In this document: in pieces, positions 27,517 to 36,071 of the stretch
How positions within the stretch are numbered: the stretch's first letter is position 1
Layout of the letters: each line of letters begins with the position of its first letter
DNA from: Allobosea vaviloviae
Lineage (GTDB): Bacteria > Pseudomonadota > Alphaproteobacteria > Rhizobiales > Beijerinckiaceae
Direction: 5' to 3'
NCBI RefSeq assembly: GCF_001298265.1
Contig: NZ_LGSZ01000009.1
Span: 1-64,000, forward strand
Length of the DNA: 64,000 nt
Notes under the pieces: generated by a model
What the model saw: only the letters and a program-made list of their open reading frames with translations
The model's database searches: none
Told to the model about the DNA's origin: nothing
Program-made: the position numbers and the translations under genes

Positions 27517-27620
27517 CCAGGGCCTTCGCACGTCGATTCACATCGTTGCGATGTTGATTCAGGATGCAGGTCCAAGTGCCTGCCGTGAAGTCGCTTTTTT
27601 GAGGCGGGTCGGCGCCTGAG

Positions 27621-27857
27621 TTACGCGCCCGCCGCCCTGCGTCGGTAATGCGCCAGCACATGCAGCCGCAGCGCCGAGGAGAGGTTCACCGCCTCGCGGC
27701 CGGTATCGATCGTCGCGATCAACGCCGCCACGGTCAGCCCCTCGGTTGCGGCGATCTCCTTGAGCGCTTCCCAGAACGGCTCCTCGAGCGAGACGCTGGT
27801 GCGGTGGCCGGCGATCGTGAGGGAACGCTTGCGGTCGGTGTTCGCAGTTTGGCTCAC
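27621..27857 (-). CDS. Ribbon-helix-helix domain protein
   Basis: The 78-residue protein contains an RHH motif: a beta strand (HRTSVSLEEPFW) followed by two helices, EALKEIAATEGLTVAALI and the region around DTGREAVNLSSALR. This matches the RHH_4-type family common in alphaproteobacteria next to fumC and DUF4169. It is probably a DNA-binding regulator. Its start overlaps the DUF4169 stop by four bases. It is the last gene of the apparent sspB-fumC-DUF4169-RHH unit. Target unknown. Confidence 0.87.
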   Translation of the reverse strand: MSQTANTDRKRSLTIAGHRTSVSLEEPFWEALKEIAATEGLTVAALIATIDTGREAVNLSSALRLHVLAHYRRRAAGA

Positions 27858-28045
27858 GGCTTGGGCTCGCCGGGCAGGCGGTGGCCTTCCAGCGCGCGCG
27901 CGGCCTTGTCGCGCTCGGCCTCTGTGAGTTCGCGCTCGGCCTTGGTGCGGCCGAAGCTGATGCGGTTCTGCTGTGCCTGCGCCTCGGCATCCTGCCGCGC
28001 ACGCTGCTTGCGGGCACGGCGGAGATTGACGATCTCGGCCGTCAT
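27854..28045 (-). CDS. DUF4169 family small protein
   Basis: The 63-residue protein opens with the family motif EIVNLRRARKQR and is highly charged, with a predicted long helix (ARQDAEAQAQ). DUF4169 proteins are restricted to alphaproteobacteria and have no known function. The gene lies eight bases downstream of fumC and overlaps the RHH gene by four bases. The constant position suggests a shared transcript and perhaps a joint role with the RHH protein. Confidence 0.88.
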   Translation of the reverse strand: MTAEIVNLRRARKQRARQDAEAQAQQNRISFGRTKAERELTEAERDKAARALEGHRLPGEPKP

Positions 28046-28053
28046 CGCGGGCT

Positions 28054-29451
28054 TTAGACCGCGGGACCGAGCATCAGCTCGGGCTTCACGGTCGCGTCGA
28101 AGACATCCGGCTCGACGCCGGCCTTCAAAGCCTCGTCTCGCAGCGTGGTGCCGTTGTGATGTGCGCTCTTGGCGATGCTGGCGGCCTTGTCGTAGCCGAT
28201 CACGGGGGCAAGCGCGGTCACCAGCATCAGCGAGCGCGAGAGCAAATCCTTGAGCTGCGCCTCGTTGGCCACGATGCCGACGACGCAGTTCTCGCGGAAT
28301 GAGTCGCAGGCGTCGCCGAGCAGACGGACCGATTGCAGGAAAGCGGCCGCGATCACGGGCTTGAAAACGTTGAGCTCGAAATGGCCCTGGCTCGCGGCAA
28401 AGCCGATCGTGGCCTGGTTGCCGTGGACCTGGGTCGCGACCATGGTCATCGCCTCGGCCTGGGTCGGGTTGACCTTGCCCGGCATGATCGAGGATCCGGG
28501 CTCGTTCTCGGGCAGGCTGATCTCGCCGAGGCCTGAGCGTGGCCCGGAACCCATCAGGCGGATGTCGTTGGCGATCTTGAACAGGTCCATGGCGAGCGCG
28601 GTCAGTGCGCCATGGGCGAAGGTCATGGCGCCATGGCTCGCGAGAGCCTCGAACTTGTTGGGCGCGCTGCGGAACGGCAGGCCGGTGAGGGAGGCCGCCT
28701 GCTTGGCGAAGAGTTCGGCGAAATCGGGATGGGCATTGAGACCGGTGCCGACCGCAGTGCCGCCCTGCGCCAGCGCGTAGAGACCCTCCAGCGAGGCTTC
28801 GATGCGGCCGATGCCGAGTTCGAGCTGGGCGACATAGCCCGAAAATTCCTGGCCCAGCGTCACCGGGGTCGCATCCTGCAGATGGGTGCGGCCGATCTTG
28901 ACCAGATCCTTGAAGGCCTCGGCCTTGTCGGCGAGCGCCTGCTTCAGACTCGACACGGCCGGGAGCAGCCGCTTGGTCAGTTCGGTGGCGGCGGCGATGT
29001 GAATCGCGGTCGGGAACGAATCGTTCGAGGACTGGCCGCGATTGACGTGGTCATTGGGGTGGACCGGGCTCTTGGCGCCAAGTCCGACGCCGAGGATCTC
29101 GTTGGCGCGGTTGGCCAGGACCTCGTTGGCGTTCATGTTCGACTGTGTGCCGGAGCCGGTCTGCCAGATCACCAGCGGGAAATGTTCGTCGAACTTGCCG
29201 GCCAGCGCCTCGTCGGCGGCCTGGTCGATGGCGCCGGCAACCTTGGCATCGAGCTGGCCGAGCCCGCTGTTCACCCGCGCCGCGGCCTTCTTGACCATGA
29301 CCAACGCGTGGACGAGCGGCAGCGGCATGCGCTCGCGCTCGCCGCCGATCTTGAAGTTCTGCAGGGAGCGCTGGGTCTGTGCGCCCCAGTAGCGGTCCGT
29401 GGCCACGGCGATGGGGCCGAAGGAGTCGGTTTCGGTACGGGTCTTCGTCAT
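28054..29451 (-). CDS. fumC: Class II fumarate hydratase
   Basis: FumC interconverts fumarate and L-malate in the citric acid cycle; class II enzymes need no iron-sulfur cluster. The 465-residue protein has the superfamily signature [11 protein letters not shown], the catalytic-site motif [12 protein letters not shown], and [12 protein letters not shown] in the N-terminal third. The ATG at 29451 gives the standard length. It sits between sspB and the DUF4169 gene on the same strand. Confidence 0.97.
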   Translation of the reverse strand: MTKTRTETDSFGPIAVATDRYWGAQTQRSLQNFKIGGERERMPLPLVHALVMVKKAAARVNSGLGQLDAKVAGAIDQAADEALAGKFDEHFPLVIWQTGSGTQSNMNANEVLANRANEILGVGLGAKSPVHPNDHVNRGQSSNDSFPTAIHIAAATELTKRLLPAVSSLKQALADKAEAFKDLVKIGRTHLQDATPVTLGQEFSGYVAQLELGIGRIEASLEGLYALAQGGTAVGTGLNAHPDFAELFAKQAASLTGLPFRSAPNKFEALASHGAMTFAHGALTALAMDLFKIANDIRLMGSGPRSGLGEISLPENEPGSSIMPGKVNPTQAEAMTMVATQVHGNQATIGFAASQGHFELNVFKPVIAAAFLQSVRLLGDACDSFRENCVVGIVANEAQLKDLLSRSLMLVTALAPVIGYDKAASIAKSAHHNGTTLRDEALKAGVEPDVFDATVKPELMLGPAV

Positions 29452-29524
29452 CGATGGGCCTGCTGGTTGGGCTGTTCGCGACGCCTCGCCAGCGTCGCGG
29501 ACGCCGACAGGGACGTCCGACGTG

Positions 29525-30169
29525 TCAGGTTTTCTTGCGGAAGGAATCCAGGCTCACGACCTGCGCGCCGCCGCTGTCGTCCGCTTCGGCGGCGTCATCG
29601 GGCTCGTCGGGGCCAGGCTTGGCGGCCTTCGTTCCCGACTTGGCGGCGGGAGCTGCCTCGCGCTCGACCTTGCCCTTGATGGCGGGCACGCCGGCGGGCT
29701 TCGCCTTGACGGGGAGGGCGACGGGGGCCGCAGGCGCCTCGCTCGGCTCGGAGCCGGCGCCGCGGGGCTTGGGGCTCGGAGCCTGATCATTGGCAGAGGC
29801 GCTGTCGGCGCTCTCCTGCGTCTCGAACTTCAGCCCGAACTGCACTGAAGGGTCGAAGAAGGTGGTGATGGCGTCGAACGGGATCAGCAGACGCTCCGGC
29901 ACGCCCCCGAACGACAGGCCGACCTCGAAAGCATGCTCGCTGACGCTGAGGTCCCAGAACTGGTGCTGCAGCACGATCGTCATCTCTTCGGGGTGCTTCT
30001 CGCGAAGCCGCGTCGAAACCCGCACGCCGGGCGCCGTGGTGCGGAAGGTGACGTAGAAATGATGGTCGCCGGGCAGGCCGTCGCGTCCCGCTTCCGTCAA
30101 AATCTTGCGCACGACCCCCTTCAGTGCCTCCTGCACCATCAGATCGTAGCGAAGAACATCCTTTGACAT
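29525..30169 (-). CDS. sspB: SspB-type ClpXP proteolytic adaptor (alphaproteobacterial)
   Basis: SspB tethers ssrA-tagged and other substrates to the ClpXP protease. The 214-residue protein has the alphaproteobacterial SspB fold in residues 1-120 ([36 protein letters not shown] and [27 protein letters not shown]). A Pro/Ala/Lys-rich linker follows. The C-terminal stretch [11 protein letters not shown] is the short motif that would dock on ClpX. It lies just downstream of the tmRNA gene on the same strand, separated by a terminator-like hairpin. Confidence 0.93.
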   Translation of the reverse strand: MSKDVLRYDLMVQEALKGVVRKILTEAGRDGLPGDHHFYVTFRTTAPGVRVSTRLREKHPEEMTIVLQHQFWDLSVSEHAFEVGLSFGGVPERLLIPFDAITTFFDPSVQFGLKFETQESADSASANDQAPSPKPRGAGSEPSEAPAAPVALPVKAKPAGVPAIKGKVEREAAPAAKSGTKAAKPGPDEPDDAAEADDSGGAQVVSLDSFRKKT

Positions 30170-30217
30170 CGTGCCGAGATTTCCGCTTCAGACCGGGCTG
30201 AACGCCGGCAGGCCATC

Positions 30218-30254
30218 GAAAAAGAAGTGGAGGCTTCTGTTGCCAGGCGCCTCC
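30218..30254 (-). terminator. Probable terminator of the tmRNA transcript
   Basis: On the minus strand GGAGGC (30254-30249) pairs with GCCTCC (30234-30229) across a 14-base loop, and is followed by ACTTCTTTTT. It lies between ssrA and sspB. Confidence 0.6.
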
Positions 30255-30257
30255 GAG

Positions 30258-30598
30258 CCCCGCCTTACGTCGCTAAACGGAAGGACTTAGGTTTGGGAAC
30301 CAGCACCGCTTACGCGGCGACAGCGACCCGAGCATTGTTGTCATTGGCAACTATGCGTTAGCCCTATAACGGCGGAACCATACCGGGCAAAAGAACGGCC
30401 TTTACACTCTCGTCGATCCTATTTCGCCCCCGCCGCAACCCTGCCTGAGTGGCCGGGCGAGCCCGCGGTCCAAAGATCCCGCAGGCCGCCCTGTGGCTTG
30501 CGCCGCAGGGCTGTGGTGGAGGCGCCGGGTACCGCCCCCGGGTCCGAAAAGCTTATTCCGACGCTCGTTTATCGCCATAGCCGATCTTGCGAACGGCA
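30258..30598 (-). ncRNA. ssrA: Circularly permuted two-piece tmRNA
   Basis: tmRNA rescues stalled ribosomes and adds a degradation tag. On the minus strand the acceptor piece comes first, ending CGCCTCCACCA with the CCA at 30516-30514. Then an intervening loop (30513-30432) is removed. The coding piece starts GGGGGCG at 30431, and its first seven bases pair with CGCCTCC of the acceptor stem, allowing one G-U pair. The tag codons run from 30348 to 30313 (ANDNNARVAVAA) followed by TAA. The outer 5' and 3' limits given are approximate. The order acceptor-then-coding is the alphaproteobacterial permuted form. A TATATT box at 30609-30604 fits the promoter. Confidence 0.93.
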
Positions 30599-30603
30599 CC
30601 CCC

Positions 30604-30609
30604 AATATA
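30604..30609 (-). promoter_or_regulatory. Probable -10 element of ssrA
   Basis: TATATT on the minus strand lies about seven bases before the expected 5' end of the acceptor piece. The -35 region (CTTTCC or nearby) is poor. Confidence 0.4.
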
Positions 30610-30676
30610 GGGGTTGCCTCGTCTCGGGGAAAGAGAAGAAGGGCGCCTCGCCGGCTTATTTCCGCAGCGGGCCTTT

Positions 30677-31018
30677 TCAGTTGAGGACGCGGCCGTCATC
30701 CGCATCGATTGCGAGCGTCTTTTCGTTGCCGGTGCGATCACGCCCGGCGACCTCCCAATGCTCGTCCAGGAGTACGACCTCCTCGATATGGTCGAGCCCA
30801 GAACGCCATGCGATGCGCCGTGCGGACGCCTCCGAAACCAGCGGCGGCCCCGGCCTCCTGGCCTTGGACTTGTCGAGGGCTGGGCTGGAACGGGCAGTTA
30901 TGTCATGCGCCGGCGTGGCATTCCCCAGAGCCGCGTAATTCTCGGTCGATGCGGAACAGGGGATCGCGAAGGCAGCTGCAACGCAGATGGCGCCAGCAGC
31001 AAAGACGATCATGTTCAT
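30677..31018 (-). CDS. Exported PepSY-like domain protein (first of two)
   Basis: The 113-residue protein has a signal peptide (MNMIVFAAGAICVAAAFA... CSAST) and a C-terminal PepSY-like domain: EASARRIAWRSGLDHIEEVVL, HWEVAGRDRTG and DADDGRVLN. PepSY domains are small periplasmic modules thought to inhibit or bind peptidases or act in envelope sensing. AGGAGG lies six bases before the ATG at 31018, which decides the start over a longer frame. A second gene with the same build lies about 140 bases upstream. Confidence 0.85.
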   Translation of the reverse strand: MNMIVFAAGAICVAAAFAIPCSASTENYAALGNATPAHDITARSSPALDKSKARRPGPPLVSEASARRIAWRSGLDHIEEVVLLDEHWEVAGRDRTGNEKTLAIDADDGRVLN

Positions 31019-31157
31019 GGTTTCCTCCTGCCATCTCAAGGCGGCAAAAGGCTGCGCAATTGTGGCCATGGGAGGACGATTCGCTCCCCCGGGCGGTCAC
31101 ATCCTGTCCCGATCACGTGATGCCGCGCGATCGGCATGCCCGGAATGATCCCGCCTC

Positions 31158-31475
31158 TCAGGGCCTCGCGCTCGCCGAGGCTGGACGATCGCGCTCCATC
31201 TTGATGACCATGCCGTCACTGGCGCGCAGGTCGATCTCGATTTCGGCGCCGGTGACGTCGCGGCCCTCGATCTCCCATTTTCCGTCATCGAGCTTGATCT
31301 CCTCGACGCGGACCAGACCGTGTTCTTTCGCGATGCGGCGCGCATCGTCCATGGTAATTGCCGGATCGCCGGGCTTGATCGGGGCCTGTGCCGGCGTCTG
31401 GGCATAGGCGAGCCCCGCGGGCGCTCCCAGCACGGCCGACAGCAGCAATGCGCGGGTGGCGGTTCGAATGGTCAT
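31158..31475 (-). CDS. Exported PepSY-like domain protein (second of two)
   Basis: This 105-residue protein has a signal peptide (MTIRTATRALLLSAVLG... AYAQTPAQ) and a PepSY-like module: MDDARRIAKEHGLVRVEEIK, KWEIEGRDVTG and ASDGMVIKMERD. It matches the downstream neighbour position by position (ARRIA..GL..VEE, WE..GRD.TG, DG), so the two are probably a duplication. GGGGAG lies seven bases before the ATG. It is divergent from thyA. Partner or target unknown. Confidence 0.87.
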   Translation of the reverse strand: MTIRTATRALLLSAVLGAPAGLAYAQTPAQAPIKPGDPAITMDDARRIAKEHGLVRVEEIKLDDGKWEIEGRDVTGAEIEIDLRASDGMVIKMERDRPASASARP

Positions 31476-31664
31476 GACGATCTCCCCGTCGGTCGAAGGT
31501 GCCGGTGAACTCCACTGCAACAACCCTCGGCCGGAGGCTCGGTTCCTGCTGCCACCGGATGGCAGCCGATATGAGATGGAGAAAGCAGGGGAAGGTTGCG
31601 CGTGCGAGCGCGCCTTCTCGATCGCACGCCGTTATGGTGTCGCCGTTTCGACCGAGATTCGTTC

Positions 31665-32474
31665 ATGCACCAGTATCACGACCTGCTCAGACGCGTCCTC
31701 AGCGAGGGGGTCCGCAAGGACGACCGCACCGGCACGGGCACGCTCGCCGTGTTCGGCCACCAGATGCGCTTCGATCTCAGCGAGGGTTTCCCGCTCGTTA
31801 CGACCAAGAAGCTGCATCTGAAGTCGATCATCCATGAGCTGATCTGGTTCCTGCGCGGCGACACCAATGTGCGCTACCTCCAGGAGAACGGCGTCACGAT
31901 CTGGGACGAATGGGCCGATGAGAATGGCGATCTCGGCCCGGTCTATGGTCGGCAGTGGCGCTCCTGGCCGGCGCCGGACGGCAGCACGATCGACCAGATC
32001 GCCTGGCTCGTGAACGAGATCAGGCGCAATCCGGATTCGCGTCGGCTGATCGTCTCGGCCTGGAACCCGGCCGATATCCCGAAGATGGCGCTGGCGCCGT
32101 GCCACTGCCTGTTCCAGTTCTTCGTGCAGCCCTCGGTGGAGGGGCCGGCCAAGCTCTCCTGCCAGCTCTACCAGCGCTCGGCCGACGTCTTCCTCGGCGT
32201 GCCCTTCAACATCGCCAGCTATGCACTGCTGACCCATATGGTGGCGCAGGTGACGGGGCTCGCCGTCGGCGACTTCGTGCATTCCTTCGGCGACACGCAT
32301 CTCTATGTGAACCATCTCGACCAGGCTAAGCTGCAGCTGGAGCGGTCGTTCCGGCCGCTGCCGACACTGACGCTGAACCCCGCCGTGACGAAGCTCGAGG
32401 ATTTCAGCTTCGCCGACGTGACGATCGAGGGTTACGACCCGCATCCGGCCATCAAGGCGCCGATCGCGATATGA
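31665..32474 (+). CDS. thyA: Thymidylate synthase
   Basis: ThyA methylates dUMP to dTMP with methylenetetrahydrofolate and releases dihydrofolate. The 269-residue protein starts [12 protein letters not shown] and has [20 protein letters not shown], the active-site cysteine in [12 protein letters not shown] and the folate region at [14 protein letters not shown]. It overlaps the downstream GNAT gene by four bases and shares the locus with folA, which recycles the dihydrofolate it makes. The ATG at 31665 aligns with ThyA N-termini. Confidence 0.97.
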   Translation: MHQYHDLLRRVLSEGVRKDDRTGTGTLAVFGHQMRFDLSEGFPLVTTKKLHLKSIIHELIWFLRGDTNVRYLQENGVTIWDEWADENGDLGPVYGRQWRSWPAPDGSTIDQIAWLVNEIRRNPDSRRLIVSAWNPADIPKMALAPCHCLFQFFVQPSVEGPAKLSCQLYQRSADVFLGVPFNIASYALLTHMVAQVTGLAVGDFVHSFGDTHLYVNHLDQAKLQLERSFRPLPTLTLNPAVTKLEDFSFADVTIEGYDPHPAIKAPIAI

Positions 32475-32953
32475 GCCTGACGATCCGCTCCGCCCGGCCC
32501 GACGAGGCCGGCCTCGTCCTCGATTTCATCAAGGCGCTTGCCGAGTATGAGCGGCTGGCCGATGAGGTCGTCGCGACGCAAGCCGAGATCGCGGAGGCGA
32601 TCTTCGGCGAAAACCCGCGCGTCTTCTGCGACATCGCCGAATGGGAGGGCGAGCCGGCGGGGTTTTCGGTCTGGTTCTACACCTATTCGACCTTCTCGGG
32701 CCGGCACGGCATCTGGCTGGAGGATCTGTTCGTGCATCCGCATCTGCGCGGGCGCGGCATCGGCAAGGCGCTGATCGCGGCGCTGGCGAAGCGCTGCGTG
32801 GTGGAAGGGCTGCCGCGGCTGGCCTGGTGGGTCTTGAACTGGAACGAGCCCTCGCGGGTGTTCTACCGCTCGATCGGCGCCAGGGCGCAGGACGAGTGGA
32901 CCGTGAAGCGGCTCGACGGCGAGGCGCTGGCGCGGCTGGCGGAGGAGGGCTGA
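32471..32953 (+). CDS. GNAT family N-acetyltransferase (diamine-acetyltransferase-like)
   Basis: The 160-residue enzyme has the GNAT acetyl-CoA-binding motif [20 protein letters not shown] near residue 82 and a conserved [13 protein letters not shown] segment. The pattern around [22 protein letters not shown] is typical of spermidine/spermine-type acetyltransferases (diamine N-acetyltransferase class), but the substrate is not certain. It overlaps thyA by four bases and ends one base before the folA start, so it is cotranscribed with the folate genes. Confidence 0.9.
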   Translation: MSLTIRSARPDEAGLVLDFIKALAEYERLADEVVATQAEIAEAIFGENPRVFCDIAEWEGEPAGFSVWFYTYSTFSGRHGIWLEDLFVHPHLRGRGIGKALIAALAKRCVVEGLPRLAWWVLNWNEPSRVFYRSIGARAQDEWTVKRLDGEALARLAEEG

Positions 32954-32954
32954 A

Positions 32955-33470
32955 ATGGCCGCTCTTCCCATCGTCCTGATCGCGGCGGTCGCCGACAATG
33001 GCGTCATCGGCGACGACAACCGCCTGATCTGGCGGCTCAAGACCGATCTGCGCCGGTTCAGGAGCCTGACACTCGGACGCCCCGTCGTGATGGGTCGCAA
33101 GACCTACCTGTCCATCGGCAAGCCGCTGCCGGGCCGGGAGACGATCGTGCTGACGCGAGACCTGGAATTTGCGCCCGAGGGCGTCCATGTGGCGCATTCG
33201 CTGGAGCAGGCGCTCGCGGCCGGGCAGCGCATCGGCACAAGCATGGCCGCAGATTCCGTGACGGTGGCAGGTGGCGCGGATGTCTACCGGCAGGCGCTGC
33301 CGCTGGCCGATCGGCTGGAATTGACGCTGGTCCATGCGGAGCCGGACGGCGACGCGATTTTTCCGGAATGGGACCGGTCGGCGTTCGTCGCAGACAAGCG
33401 CGAAAGCCATCCGCCCAGCGCCGACGACGAGCATCCCTTCACCTTCGCGACCTTTCGCCGCCGGGTCTGA
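32955..33470 (+). CDS. folA: Dihydrofolate reductase
   Basis: FolA reduces dihydrofolate to tetrahydrofolate with NADPH. The 171-residue protein has IAAVADNGVIGDDNRLIWRL at the N-terminus with the substrate-binding acidic residue further on, then RPVVMGRKTYLSIGKPLPGR and VAGGADVYRQALPLADRLELT. The ATG at 32955 follows the GNAT gene directly. It completes a thyA-GNAT-folA unit that regenerates folate for dTMP synthesis, with hflKC downstream. Confidence 0.95.
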   Translation: MAALPIVLIAAVADNGVIGDDNRLIWRLKTDLRRFRSLTLGRPVVMGRKTYLSIGKPLPGRETIVLTRDLEFAPEGVHVAHSLEQALAAGQRIGTSMAADSVTVAGGADVYRQALPLADRLELTLVHAEPDGDAIFPEWDRSAFVADKRESHPPSADDEHPFTFATFRRRV

Positions 33471-33623
33471 GCGCCTTTCCGTTGACGATGAATGGCTTGC
33501 GTCGTTGACGAATCCGTGGCCCATGCCCAGATCAGCGCAGACCGCTCCGGCTGGGGAGCGCTGACAAGTGATCGCCGATCGCCTATGGCGAGTGCGGCGG
33601 CATAGGAAGGGAACGGCGCGAGT

Positions 33624-34793
33624 ATGCCTTGGAGCAACCAGAGCGGCGGTGGCAATAACGGGGGCGGTCCCTGGGGCCAGCGCGGGGGAAGCGGCGGCGG
33701 TGGCGGCGGCGGCCCTTGGGGCGGTGGCTCCGGTGGCGGCGGCAACAGCGGCCCTCCCGATCTCGAGGACATTCTGCGTCGCAGCCAGGACCGGCTGAAA
33801 TCGCTGCTGCCTGGCGGCAATCTCGGCGGCCGCGGGCTTATTTTCGGAATTCTTGCCCTGCTCGTCGTCTGGCTTCTGACAGGCTGGTACATCGTCCGCC
33901 CGAACGAGGTCGGTCTCAATCTGCGTTTCGGCCAGTTCATCGGCAAGACCGGCGAAGGCCTGAACTACAACTGGCCCTATCCGATCGGCAGCGTGATCAA
34001 GCCGCAGGTGACCAACGTCATCACCACCGAGGTCGGCTTCCGGACCGTCGAATCCGTGCGCGCCTCGCGCCAGTCCGACGTGATCGAAGAGAGCCTGATG
34101 CTTACTGGCGACGAGAACATCGTCGATATCGACGTGATCGTGCAGTGGCAGATCGACCCGGCCGCGCCCGAGAACTATGTCTTCAACATTCAGGACCCGC
34201 CGGGCACCGTGAAGGCCGTCGCCGAAAGCGCGATGCGCGAAATCATCGGCCGCCGCAACATCCAGCCCGTGCTGACGACCGACCGCGCCGCGATCGAGAC
34301 CGAGGTGCGCCAGCTGATGCAGGAGACCCTGAACAGCTACAATGCCGGCGTGCAGATCCGCCTCGTGCAGCTGCAGAAGGTCGATCCGCCGCAGCAGGTG
34401 ATCGACGCCTTCCGCGACGTCCAGGCGGCCCGTGCCGACCAGGAGCGCCTGCGCAACCAGGCGGAGACCTACGCCAATCGCGTCGTGCCTGAAGCGCGCG
34501 GTCGCGCGGCGCAGCTCGTCCAGTCGGCTGAAGCCTTCAAGGAGCAGACGGTCGCCGAAGCACTCGGCCAGGCCAGCCGCTTCAATGCGGTCTTCACGCA
34601 GTACAAGCTGGCCCCTGCGGTCACGCGTGAACGCCTCTTCCTCGAGACGATGGAGCGTGTGCTGGGCGGCACCGACAAGATCATCCTCGACGGCACGGCC
34701 GGCGGTCAGGGCGTCGTGCCCTATCTGCCGCTCGACCAGCTGCAGCAGAGACGCCCCGTTCCGGGCGCCCCCCAGACGGGAGCCGTGCGATGA
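33624..34793 (+). CDS. hflK: HflK membrane protease modulator, SPFH/band 7 protein
   Basis: HflK with HflC forms the cage-like complex that surrounds FtsH in the inner membrane and modulates its proteolysis. The 389-residue protein has a long Gly/Ser/Asn-rich N-terminus (residues 1-50), one membrane segment (LIFGILALLVVWLLTGW), then the SPFH domain beginning YIVRPNEVGLNLRFGQF, and a coiled-coil tail (RADQERLRNQAE). The ATG at 33624 encodes MPWSNQSGGG, the usual HflK opening in alphaproteobacteria. It overlaps hflC by four bases. Confidence 0.95.
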   Translation: MPWSNQSGGGNNGGGPWGQRGGSGGGGGGGPWGGGSGGGGNSGPPDLEDILRRSQDRLKSLLPGGNLGGRGLIFGILALLVVWLLTGWYIVRPNEVGLNLRFGQFIGKTGEGLNYNWPYPIGSVIKPQVTNVITTEVGFRTVESVRASRQSDVIEESLMLTGDENIVDIDVIVQWQIDPAAPENYVFNIQDPPGTVKAVAESAMREIIGRRNIQPVLTTDRAAIETEVRQLMQETLNSYNAGVQIRLVQLQKVDPPQQVIDAFRDVQAARADQERLRNQAETYANRVVPEARGRAAQLVQSAEAFKEQTVAEALGQASRFNAVFTQYKLAPAVTRERLFLETMERVLGGTDKIILDGTAGGQGVVPYLPLDQLQQRRPVPGAPQTGAVR

Positions 34794-35719
34794 ACGGTAG
34801 CATCATCCGCATCGGCCTTCTCGTCGTCCTTGGACTGGTGGCCGTCGTCTTCTACGCCATGACCTTCGTGGTTCAGCAGACGCAATCGGCCCTCGTGCTG
34901 CGCTTCGGCGCGGTCCGCAGCGTCGTCACCGCGCCCGGGCTCTACTTCAAGCTGCCGGTGCCGTTCGAACAGGTCACCCTGCTCGACAACCGCATCCTCG
35001 ATCTCGACCTGCCGGCGCAGGAAATCATCGCCTCGGACCAGAAGCGTCTCGTGGTCGATGCCTTCACGCGCTACCGCATCTCCGATCCGCTGCGCTTCTA
35101 CCAGGCCGTCAACAACATCCCGCGCGCGAACTCCCAGCTCGCGTCGATCGTCAACGGCAATGTGCGTTCGGTTCTGGCGGAGGCGAGCTTCACCGCGATG
35201 GTCCGCAATGACCGGGCGCGGCTGATGCACCGCATCCGCGACGAGGTGAACCGCGAGGCCGCCCGCTTCGGCATGACGGTCGTCGATGTCCGGCTGCGGC
35301 GCGTCGATCTGCCAGCCGCCAACTCGGCCGCGGTGTTCCAGCGCATGCAGACCGAACGCCAGCGCGAGGCGGCGGAAGCGCGCGCGCTCGGTGCCCAGCA
35401 GGCACAGGAAATCCAGGCGCGTGCCGACAGGGACTCGACCGTGATCGTGGCCGAGGCGCAGCGTCGCTCCGACGAGGTTCGCGGCCAGGGCGAAGGCGAA
35501 CGCAACCGCGTCTTCGCCGAAGCCTTTGGCCAGGACGAGGAGTTCTTCGCCTTCTACCGTTCGATGCAGGCCTATGAGGCCAGCATCAAGCCCGGCGATA
35601 CGCGGATGGTTCTGTCTCCGGATTCGCCGTTCTTCCGGTTCTTCAACGGACCCAATGCGCCCCGGCGCGACACGACCCAACCGGCCCCGGCGGCAACGCC
35701 GGCGCCGGCGCGGCCCTGA
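34790..35719 (+). CDS. hflC: HflC membrane protease modulator, SPFH/band 7 protein
   Basis: HflC is the partner of HflK. The 309-residue protein starts with a single membrane segment (IRIGLLVVLGLVAVVFYAM), then the SPFH domain with VVQQTQSALVLRFGAV and a coiled coil rich in Arg/Glu/Ala (RQREAAEARALGAQQAQE). It ends in a Pro/Ala-rich tail after NGPNAPRRD. The start codon overlaps the hflK stop, so translation is coupled. DUF2065 and degP follow at once, the order seen in many alphaproteobacteria. Confidence 0.95.
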   Translation: MNGSIIRIGLLVVLGLVAVVFYAMTFVVQQTQSALVLRFGAVRSVVTAPGLYFKLPVPFEQVTLLDNRILDLDLPAQEIIASDQKRLVVDAFTRYRISDPLRFYQAVNNIPRANSQLASIVNGNVRSVLAEASFTAMVRNDRARLMHRIRDEVNREAARFGMTVVDVRLRRVDLPAANSAAVFQRMQTERQREAAEARALGAQQAQEIQARADRDSTVIVAEAQRRSDEVRGQGEGERNRVFAEAFGQDEEFFAFYRSMQAYEASIKPGDTRMVLSPDSPFFRFFNGPNAPRRDTTQPAPAATPAPARP

Positions 35720-35742
35720 TTCTCCACGCATAGGCGTCGCGC

Positions 35743-35928
35743 ATGTTCGATTTCATCGCGGCGCTGGGCCTCGTTTTCGCCATTGAGGGCATCCTGTTTG
35801 CGGCGGTTCCCAACCTCGCGAAGGATGCCCTGCGCAGCGCCGCCGAGACCCCGCCGGAACGCATGAGGCTGATCGGCCTCGGTTCGGCGGTTCTCGGCGT
35901 CCTGCTGGTGTGGCTGGTGCGGGGCTGA
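35743..35928 (+). CDS. DUF2065 family small membrane protein
   Basis: The 61-residue protein has two hydrophobic segments, FDFIAALGLVFAIEGILFA and GLGSAVLGVLLVWLVRG, separated by a short charged loop. Its size and GLVFAIEG...AVLGVLLVWLVRG pattern fit DUF2065, an alphaproteobacterial and gammaproteobacterial inner-membrane family often placed just after hflC. Function unknown; the position suggests a link to HflKC/FtsH or DegP. Confidence 0.9.
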   Translation: MFDFIAALGLVFAIEGILFAAVPNLAKDALRSAAETPPERMRLIGLGSAVLGVLLVWLVRG

Positions 35929-36071
35929 AGGACAGGCGGCACAGGCGGGTTGCCATGATCGTGTTCGGTAGCATGATCGTGTGTCGACCTTCCGCCGCAA
36001 TTGGCGGTTCAATTGCGGTCAGCGTTTTTGCGCCGAACGGCTCGGTGCTCATTTTCTTCACGAGGACACTG

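Noticed and set aside
30170-30676. Small protein frames in the tmRNA region
   Set aside because: The region is explained by the permuted ssrA gene with a matching acceptor stem and tag.
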